From an uncultured Achromobacter sp. (GTDB taxonomy: Bacteria; Pseudomonadota; Gammaproteobacteria; Burkholderiales; Burkholderiaceae_B): 20,953 nucleotides of DNA. A program made the position numbers and the translations under genes. The stretch spans positions 1 through 20,953 of the forward strand of contig CAJYKY010000157.1 of assembly GCA_913775005.1 (NCBI GenBank), in the 5' to 3' direction. The notes under the pieces are model-generated. The model ran no database searches and was not told the origin of the DNA. It saw only the letters and a program-made list of their open reading frames with translations. Numbering within the stretch: the first letter of the stretch is position 1; each line of letters opens with the position of its first letter. Shown here piece after piece: positions 16,378 through 20,953 of the stretch.

Positions 16378-17480
16378 GGACGCTCTCCAGCAGCCACGGC
16401 TTCGCCCTGACCGGCGGGCCTGACGGTCTCGCCCTCGCGCAGAAGATGCGCACCCAGCGATACCACTTGCTCGCCGATCTTGAGGTCGCCCGTCACTTGC
16501 GCCACGTCGTCCGTCAAACCAATCAGCTGGACAGCACGCCAAACCACTTTGGCGGGCTTGCCTTCAACGACCCAGACACCCGGCCCTTTGCCAGGGTCGA
16601 ACAGCGCGCCAATCGGAACTTGCAGAGCGGGCGTGGAGGCCGCGCCATCAGGAATTTGTATGGTCACCGTCGCGCCCAACGGAGCCTGTGCGAGCGCGCC
16701 TTCCAGCACATACCGGGCCTCGTACGTGCGCGTGACGCGGTCTGCGGCATCGGATAGCTGGCGTAGCGTTGCCGGCACCGGGGCAGGTTGCTGGCCGTAC
16801 AAGGTTGCCTTTGCCACCGAGCCAACGGCTGGCCTAAGCGTTTCGGGCAGATGCACGATGGCCTCGCGCTGGCCCGCCCGGGCAAGGCGAACGACGGGCT
16901 GCCCGGCACTGACCACTTGGCCCGGCTCAGCCAGCGTTTCAACCACGACGCCGTCCGCGTCGGCAAGCAGTTGCGCATAGCTCGACGCATTCCTGGCCAC
17001 ATCAGCCTGCGCTTCTGCTGCCTTGAGATCGGCCTGCGCCGTGTCGGCGGCCGCCTTGATCTGGGCATAAGTGGATGCGGATACCGCGCCTTCGGGCACC
17101 AGGCCGCGATAGCGCGCTTCGTCATCCGCCGTCTGCCGGGCACGCGCCTTTGCGGCCGTGACGGCTTCCCGTTGCGCGCGCGCTTGCAGGCCCAGATCTA
17201 CCGGGTCCAGGCGCATCAGCGGCTGTCCCCGCACAACGGTTTGCCCCGTGTCGACCAGCCGTTCCAGGACTTTGCCCGTTACGCGAAAGCCTTGATCGCT
17301 TTGCACGCGCGCCGCCACGATGCCGGAAAACGACCGCGACGGCTCAGCGGCGCTTTGGGCTGCGCTGACTCGAACAAGCGGCGTATCCAGGCGGGGATCG
17401 GGGGGAGGACTATCGCCGCAAGCCGCCAGGGCAAGGGGCAGCAGAGTGATGGCAATCGGGGCAAGCGGGCGCCGCAACAT
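16374..17480 (-). CDS. RND efflux periplasmic adaptor (membrane fusion) lipoprotein
   Basis: A 368-aa adaptor linking the RND pump to the outer-membrane channel. The N-terminus MLRRPLAPIAITLLPLALAAC is a lipoprotein signal with lipobox LAAC and lipidated Cys21. The biotinyl/lipoyl hairpin halves are GFRVTGKVLERLVDTGQTVV and a later ADADGVVVETLAEPGQVV, flanking an alpha-helical hairpin (QAQREAVTAAKAR, QADLKAAEAQADVA). Beta-barrel and membrane-proximal domains follow. The start at 17480 is preferred because AAGGA lies 9 bases upstream; the ATG at 17489 abuts that AAGGA with no spacing. The coding end overlaps the pump start (ATGA). The promoter upstream contains a TetR operator candidate shared with the channel gene. 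Confidence 0.93.
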   Translation of the reverse strand: MLRRPLAPIAITLLPLALAACGDSPPPDPRLDTPLVRVSAAQSAAEPSRSFSGIVAARVQSDQGFRVTGKVLERLVDTGQTVVRGQPLMRLDPVDLGLQARAQREAVTAAKARARQTADDEARYRGLVPEGAVSASTYAQIKAAADTAQADLKAAEAQADVARNASSYAQLLADADGVVVETLAEPGQVVSAGQPVVRLARAGQREAIVHLPETLRPAVGSVAKATLYGQQPAPVPATLRQLSDAADRVTRTYEARYVLEGALAQAPLGATVTIQIPDGAASTPALQVPIGALFDPGKGPGVWVVEGKPAKVVWRAVQLIGLTDDVAQVTGDLKIGEQVVSLGAHLLREGETVRPAGQGEAVAAGERP

Positions 17481-17510
17481 GGGATCCATTCCTTACAAAA
17501 GAAGGATCCC

Positions 17511-17545
17511 ATTTTATTCATGTGACCAATATAGTCAATAGTCAC
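17511..17545 (-). promoter_or_regulatory. Promoter and TetR operator of the adaptor-pump operon
   Basis: On the minus strand a sigma70-like promoter is visible: TTGACT (complement of 17533-17538), a 16-base spacer, then TAAAAT (complement of 17511-17516). The dyad GTGAC-N14-GTCAC (17522-17545) covers the -35 and part of the spacer, so a bound repressor would block RNA polymerase. The same dyad with the same 14-base spacer occurs in the channel promoter at 18225-18248. Regulation by the adjacent TetR protein is inferred. Confidence 0.65.
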
Positions 17546-17570
17546 TTATCGCGGAGCGTGATCTTGCTCG

Positions 17571-18188
17571 CTATGGCGCCAAGCTGCGCAGAATCAGGTT
17601 GCTCAGCTGCGGCGCGGCGTCCGCGGCCTTTTCAAGGTTGTGCTGCAACAGCAAGGGATTGATGTAAGGCCGCAACACCCAATAGATGGCGCTGACCGTT
17701 TCGTCCAGCGGCGTCTTGCGCTCGAAGTCGCCCGCTTCGCGGCCCATGCGCACGATCTGCAAGACCAGTTCTTTGATGTGCGCTTCGTACGCTTGCGCGG
17801 ATGGCCAGGACTCGCTGGCCGACATCCGGGCAATGTCGTACAGCTTGCTGTCTTGGAAAAAGAGCTGGCTGCCCGCTTCCACCAAGGTTTTGAACAAGCG
17901 CCTGAGCCGCTCCGGCGCCGACGGCACGTCTGCCACGGCTTCGTCCACGGCCGTCATGATGACGTGGAGACGATTGCCGCAGATGACTTCGCCGATGGCC
18001 TGCTTGGAGTCGAAGAACTTGTAGATGTAGGCCTTGGAAAACCCGATGGCCTTGGCCAGGTCAGAGACCGTGGTTTTTTCAAAGCCGTATAGCGAGAAGT
18101 ATTCGGTGGCCGCGTCGACGATCTGGTCGCGGACATCGTGGTCGGATGGCCCTCGAACTTGCGGGGCGGGTGTAGTTGCCTTGGTCAT
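17571..18188 (-). CDS. TetR-family transcriptional repressor of the efflux system
   Basis: A 205-aa TetR-type regulator. The N-terminal HTH at about residues 20-66 reads VRDQIVDAATEYFSLYGFEK then TTVSDLAKAIGFSKAYIYKF and FDSKQAIGEVI, a canonical TetR_N domain. The remaining helical domain (residues 70-205) would bind the inducer and dimerise. It lies between the adaptor gene (same strand, 90 bases downstream) and the divergent channel gene. Two copies of one dyad flank it, so it probably represses both efflux promoters and is released by an efflux substrate. ATG 18188 is the natural start, although no strong ribosome-binding site is seen. The stop at 17571 leaves a separate promoter for the adaptor operon. 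Confidence 0.93.
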   Translation of the reverse strand: MTKATTPAPQVRGPSDHDVRDQIVDAATEYFSLYGFEKTTVSDLAKAIGFSKAYIYKFFDSKQAIGEVICGNRLHVIMTAVDEAVADVPSAPERLRRLFKTLVEAGSQLFFQDSKLYDIARMSASESWPSAQAYEAHIKELVLQIVRMGREAGDFERKTPLDETVSAIYWVLRPYINPLLLQHNLEKAADAAPQLSNLILRSLAP

Positions 18189-18214
18189 GGCGCCAGCTTA
18201 ACGCAGATAAAGCA

Positions 18215-18249
18215 TTGACAACAAGTGACCGAACCGTATTATAGTCACT
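18215..18249 (+). promoter_or_regulatory. Promoter and TetR operator of the outer-membrane channel gene
   Basis: A near-consensus sigma70 promoter, TTGACA (18215-18220), a 16-base spacer, TATTAT (18237-18242), reads toward the channel gene. The dyad AGTGAC-N14-GTCACT (18224-18249) starts in the spacer and runs past the -10, so repressor binding would occlude the promoter. The spacer length and half-sites match those of the operator at 17522-17545. Both sites share GTGACC on the left and ATAGTCACT on the right. Confidence 0.7.
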
Positions 18250-18284
18250 ACCATTGTTGATACGATCCGGCTATCCGAGGACCC

Positions 18285-19730
18285 ATGCGTTTCCATCGAT
18301 TTACCGTCTTTCTCTTAAGCGCCAGCGTGATGGCCGGATGTGCAGTGGGGCCCGATTACCGCAAGCCCGACTCTCCCCTCCCGCAGCACTTTATCGGCCA
18401 AGCGCAGTCAGCCACGCCGGCCGCGCTGGCGACGTGGTGGCGGCAATTCGACGATCCGCTGCTCGCGCGCTATGTGTCCATAGCCATCGAACAGAATCTG
18501 GACCTTGCGCAAGCCGCTGCACGCGTCACGCAAGCCCGCGCCGGTCTGGGCGCCGCCAACGCCGCGCTGCTGCCCTCGGCCGGCGCGGCCGGCTCGGCGG
18601 CGCGCGCGTATCAATCGGTCGAAACCCCATTGGGGCGGGTGCTCAATTCCACGCCCGGCTACGAGCGCTGGGGCAATGCGTATGAGACGAATCTGGAGGC
18701 AAGCTGGGAAGTCGACGTGTTCGGCGGCCTGCGGCGCGGCCGCGAAGCTGCACTAGCCGACTATCAGGCCTCGCAAGCCGCCGCGACGGCCACGCGCTTG
18801 GCAGTGGCGGCGCAAACGGCGGACACCTATCTGGCGATCCGAGGTCTACAGACCCGGCTCGATATCGCGCAGCGCCAGGCCACGACCCGGCAAGCGCTGG
18901 TGAGCAAAGTCGGGCTGCTTTTCGATAAGGGGCTCGCCGCCGAGTATCAGCTGCGGCAGGCCGAGGGCGCGTTGGCGCAGGTACAGGCGACGATTCCGGC
19001 GTTGCAGACCGGGCTGGACGCCGCCATGAACGCGCTGGATGTGATGCTGGGATCCCCGCCGGGCACGTATCGCGCAGAACTTGAACGCCCTGCGGCGATC
19101 CCCGCAGCGCCTGAACTGGCCGGCATGGGGTCGCCCGCCGACCTGCTGCTGCGCCGCCCGGATCTCATCGCGGCCGAGCGCAAGCTGGTGGCCACCAATG
19201 CCCGGATCGGCGAGGCCATCGCGGAGTACTACCCCAAGTTTTCGTTGAGCGGCCTGCTGGGCAGCGCGACGGCGGTCTCCAGCGGCAACCTGTTCACCCA
19301 GGCAGCGAGCCAATCGGCCGGCGTGCTTGGGCTGCGCTGGCGCCTGTTCGACTTTGGCCGCATCAACGCGCAGATCGATCTTGCCAAGGGGCAAGATGCT
19401 GAAGCGCTGGCTGCGTATCGTCTCGCGGTGCTTCGCGCGGCCGAAGATGTTGAAAACGCGTTCTCGGCGCTGGTGAACCGCAAGCAGCAGGCTACAACGT
19501 TGACGCTTGGCGAAGCGTCGCTGGCCCGTGCTCGCGCCTCGGCGTTTGCCGCCTACGAGCGAGGCACGTCCAGTCTGATCGATGTGCTGTACGCCGACGC
19601 GTCCGTGTTGCAGGCCTCCGATGCCAGAGCGCAAGCCCAGACGGATTCCGCGCGTGCGGCGGTGGCGGCCTACAAAGCGCTAGGAGGAGGCTGGGACGCC
19701 GCTGAGCCTGTGAAGGTCTCGCATTTATGA
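18285..19730 (+). CDS. Efflux outer-membrane channel lipoprotein, NodT/OprM (TolC) family
   Basis: A 481-aa outer-membrane factor that completes the tripartite pump. The signal MRFHRFTVFLLSASVMAGC ends in a lipobox-like MAGC with Cys19, and CAVGPDYRKPDSPLP is the standard NodT-family mature start. Two repeats of long alpha-helical barrel segments and beta-strands are visible. The first repeat has WWRQFDDPLLARYVSIAIEQ, LDLAQAAARVTQARA and EVDVFGGLRRGREAA. The second has DLLLRRPDLIAAERKLVATN, YYPKFSLSGLLGS and LRWRLFDFGRINAQIDLA. These motifs are characteristic of RND-associated channels. GAGGA precedes the ATG by 3 bases. It is transcribed divergently from tetR. Confidence 0.95.
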   Translation: MRFHRFTVFLLSASVMAGCAVGPDYRKPDSPLPQHFIGQAQSATPAALATWWRQFDDPLLARYVSIAIEQNLDLAQAAARVTQARAGLGAANAALLPSAGAAGSAARAYQSVETPLGRVLNSTPGYERWGNAYETNLEASWEVDVFGGLRRGREAALADYQASQAAATATRLAVAAQTADTYLAIRGLQTRLDIAQRQATTRQALVSKVGLLFDKGLAAEYQLRQAEGALAQVQATIPALQTGLDAAMNALDVMLGSPPGTYRAELERPAAIPAAPELAGMGSPADLLLRRPDLIAAERKLVATNARIGEAIAEYYPKFSLSGLLGSATAVSSGNLFTQAASQSAGVLGLRWRLFDFGRINAQIDLAKGQDAEALAAYRLAVLRAAEDVENAFSALVNRKQQATTLTLGEASLARARASAFAAYERGTSSLIDVLYADASVLQASDARAQAQTDSARAAVAAYKALGGGWDAAEPVKVSHL

Positions 19731-19777
19731 CGTCATGGGCTGTGTCTTGACCGGCCCGGCATATCGGCCTGGCACAT

Positions 19778-19786
19778 CCCCCCCCC
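19778..19786. repeat. Run of nine cytosines
   Basis: A C9 homopolymer lies 47 bases after the channel stop and about 200 bases before the mesX start. It is the most obvious mononucleotide run noted in the window. Such tracts can change length by slippage; in Bordetella, C tracts control fimbrial promoters. Here it does not lie in a visible promoter spacer, so no function is claimed. Confidence 0.6.
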
Positions 19787-19796
19787 GTTCAAACAG

Positions 19797-19845
19797 CATG
19801 AATACTTCTAATGATATTGGTGAAATCAAATCATTTTTATTCATG
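19797..19845. repeat. AT-rich nested inverted repeat upstream of mesX
   Basis: Outer arms CATGAATA (19797-19804) and TATTCATG (19838-19845) are perfect complements. Inside them ATGAT/ATCAT (19811-19815, 19830-19834) continues, after one bulged A, into TTG/CAA, around a short GTGAAAT loop. The DNA is much more AT-rich than its surroundings. It could be a regulator-binding site for the downstream gene or part of a leader transcript. No clear -35/-10 pair was found. Confidence 0.5.
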
Positions 19846-19861
19846 TAAGCCGCGACATAAA

Positions 19862-19959
19862 CTTCAGGCCCTACGCTGAAGGTGTCAAGGCTGCCCGATC
19901 ACGAAAGCCAAAAAAGAACATTAGCAGGTAATGAACCCGACACGAAAGCGGGTTTTCTT
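19862..19959 (+). ncRNA. Candidate structured leader (attenuator or riboswitch-like) of mesX
   Basis: Four hairpins follow one another. P1 is CTTCAG/CTGAAG (19862-19881), P2 is GGCT/AGCC (19889-19909), P3 is CATTA-GCAGG-TAATG (19919-19933), and P4 is AACCCG/CGGGTT (19934-19954), directly abutting P3 and followed by TTCTT. A motif CCCGA(T)CACGAAAGC occurs twice, at 19894-19908 and 19936-19949, differing by one inserted base. The upstream copy's CCCG could compete for the CGGG of P4. This arrangement, 24 bases before the start codon of a predicted methionine-synthesis gene, suggests transcription attenuation. It does not match the SAM, SAH or cobalamin riboswitch consensus as I know them. Confidence 0.45.
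19934..19959 (+). terminator. Terminator-like hairpin in the mesX leader
   Basis: Stem AACCCG/CGGGTT (6 bp, 9-base loop) is followed by TTCTT, so four T residues and then CTT follow the GC-rich stem half. It would be a modest intrinsic terminator. Its position just upstream of the ATG favours regulated attenuation over simple termination of the channel gene 200 bases away, but the latter remains possible. Confidence 0.5.
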
Positions 19960-19982
19960 AGAAATTTTGGCGCGGGATCATC

Positions 19983-20953
19983 ATGAGTAAAGATTTCACA
20001 TTTGCCATCAAAAGCATCTGTTTCGACGAGGACTATCGCCCGTCGGAAAACACGCGTATCACCACCAACTTTGCGAACCTGGCGCGCGGTGAAAGCCGCC
20101 AGGAGAACCTGCGCAATACGTTCAAGATGATCAACAACCGTTTCAATGCCCTGGCGCATTGGGACAACCCCAAGGGCGATCGTTACACCGTCAAGCTCGA
20201 CATCGTTTCCGTCGAATTGAATATCGATGGCGAAGGCGGGGGCAAGGGTCTTCCTTTGATCGAAGTGTTGAAGACGACCATCGTTGATCAGCACACCGGC
20301 GAATCCATTGAAGGCATCGTCGGCAACAACTTTTCCTCGTACGTGCGGGACTACGACTTCAGCGTGCGGCTGCTGGAGCACAACAAGGACCAGGCCGGCT
20401 TCAGCACGCCAGCTGACTTTGGCGACCTGCACGGCAATCTGTTCAAGAGCTTTGTGAACTCCAGCGCCTACAAGGCCCATTTCAAGAAGCCGCCTGTCAT
20501 CTGTCTGAGCGTGTCCAGCAGCAAGGTCTACCAACGGACCGAGAACCAGCATCCCGTGCTGGGCGTGGAATATCTGCAAGACGAATACTCGTTGACCGAC
20601 GACTACTTCAAGAAAATGGGCATGAAGGTCCGCTACTTCATGCCGCCCAATAGCGCGGCGCCGCTGGCGTTTTACTTCACGGGCGATTTGCTGGGCGACT
20701 ACACCAATCTTGAGCTGATCGGCACCATCAGCACGATGGAAGCCTTCCAGAAGATCTACCGGCCGGAGATCTACAACGCCAACGCGCCCGCGGGCCGGCT
20801 GTACCAGCCGCGCCTGGACCATGAGGACTACTCGCTCACGCAGGTGGTGTACGACCGGGTGGAGCGCAGCCAGCTGGCAGTGCAGCAAGGCCGCTTCGCG
20901 CAGGACCACTTCATCAAGCCCTACCAGCAGCTGCTGGCCATCACCCGAGAGGA
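19983..20953 (+). CDS. mesX: DUF1852 family protein, MesX-like (3' end outside window)
   Basis: The first 323 codons of a DUF1852 protein. The N-terminus MSKDFTFAIKSICFDEDYRP and the segment RITTNFANLARGESRQENLR then NTFKMINNRFNALAHWDNPK are highly characteristic of this family. In Acinetobacter-type bacteria the family (MesX) is encoded beside MesD, a short MetE-like core methionine synthase, and is needed for its folate-independent activity in aerobic growth. MesD would therefore be expected just downstream, outside the window. The protein is cytoplasmic, with no signal peptide. The ribosome-binding site is weak (GGGA 6 bases before the ATG), but the start fits the family. A terminator-like hairpin and other structures precede it, suggesting regulation of the leader. 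The open frame continues to the last base. Confidence 0.88.
   Translation, partial: MSKDFTFAIKSICFDEDYRPSENTRITTNFANLARGESRQENLRNTFKMINNRFNALAHWDNPKGDRYTVKLDIVSVELNIDGEGGGKGLPLIEVLKTTIVDQHTGESIEGIVGNNFSSYVRDYDFSVRLLEHNKDQAGFSTPADFGDLHGNLFKSFVNSSAYKAHFKKPPVICLSVSSSKVYQRTENQHPVLGVEYLQDEYSLTDDYFKKMGMKVRYFMPPNSAAPLAFYFTGDLLGDYTNLELIGTISTMEAFQKIYRPEIYNANAPAGRLYQPRLDHEDYSLTQVVYDRVERSQLAVQQGRFAQDHFIKPYQQLLAITRE

Noticed and set aside
16378..16542. Extension of the RND pump frame by 55 residues.
   Set aside because: It lies in the adaptor coding sequence; ATG 16377 gives the family N-terminus and an ATGA overlap.
17479..17512. An mRNA hairpin sequestering the adaptor ribosome-binding site.
   Set aside because: The predicted -10 at 17511-17516 puts the transcript start near 17504, so most of the 5' arm would not be in the RNA; an operator is likelier.
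19798..19848. A 16-residue leader peptide frame (ATG to TAA) upstream of mesX.
   Set aside because: No ribosome-binding site, only two Met codons, and the bases are accounted for by the inverted repeat; too short to support.
19731..19982. Cobalamin, SAM or SAH riboswitch upstream of mesX.
   Set aside because: No B12-box-like segment and no consensus core of these classes was recognised; only a generic structured leader can be supported.
19899..20909. A 336-aa minus-strand open frame opposite mesX.
   Set aside because: The plus-strand frame has clear DUF1852 motifs; the antisense frame shows no motif and has a shadow-like composition.

Overview
The window looks like chromosomal DNA of a GC-rich betaproteobacterium, most likely Alcaligenaceae (Achromobacter/Bordetella group). 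The reasons are strong G/C preference at third codon positions, a Bug-type solute receptor beside a LysR regulator, and a DUF1852 (MesX-like) gene. No IS element, phage gene, tRNA, rRNA or CRISPR array was seen. The genus is inferred from gene content, not from a marker gene.

Layout. 1-1635 (+): the 3' end of a UDP-glucose/GDP-mannose dehydrogenase overlaps a GT-B glycosyltransferase gene (surface polysaccharide). 1663-2744 (-): a two-gene overlapping module with an AbiEii-like nucleotidyltransferase and an unrecognised small partner. 2818-5289: an Lrp/AsnC regulator (-) divergent from glmS (+), with three dyads between them. 5332-7922 (-): two uncharacterised genes, a membrane protein and a 428-aa protein, the latter preceded by a small coupled ORF. 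8011-9752 (+): an apparently intact hipBA toxin-antitoxin operon with an AT-rich promoter full of inverted repeats. 9773-13334: a LysR regulator (+) divergent from an operon (-) that encodes an argininosuccinate-lyase-like enzyme with altered active-site motifs and a Bug periplasmic receptor. 13315-19730: a complete tripartite RND efflux system (RND pump, lipoprotein adaptor, TetR regulator, divergent NodT-family outer-membrane channel). 19731-20953: a structured leader followed by the 5' part of a DUF1852/mesX gene that runs off the window.

How the genes work together. The efflux genes form one regulon. The same GTGAC-N14-GTCAC operator lies on the promoter of the adaptor-pump operon and on the promoter of the channel gene, so the TetR protein probably controls both. 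The LysR-lyase-Bug group looks like a small uptake and catabolic locus for a carboxylate or aminocarboxylate. The leader before mesX contains several consecutive hairpins, an imperfectly duplicated 14/15-base element and a terminator-like hairpin just before the start codon, so it is a candidate attenuator or riboswitch for methionine synthesis.

The observations most worth following are the mesX leader, the shared TetR operator, the altered catalytic motifs of the ArgH-like lyase, and the AbiEii-like module with its non-standard partner.
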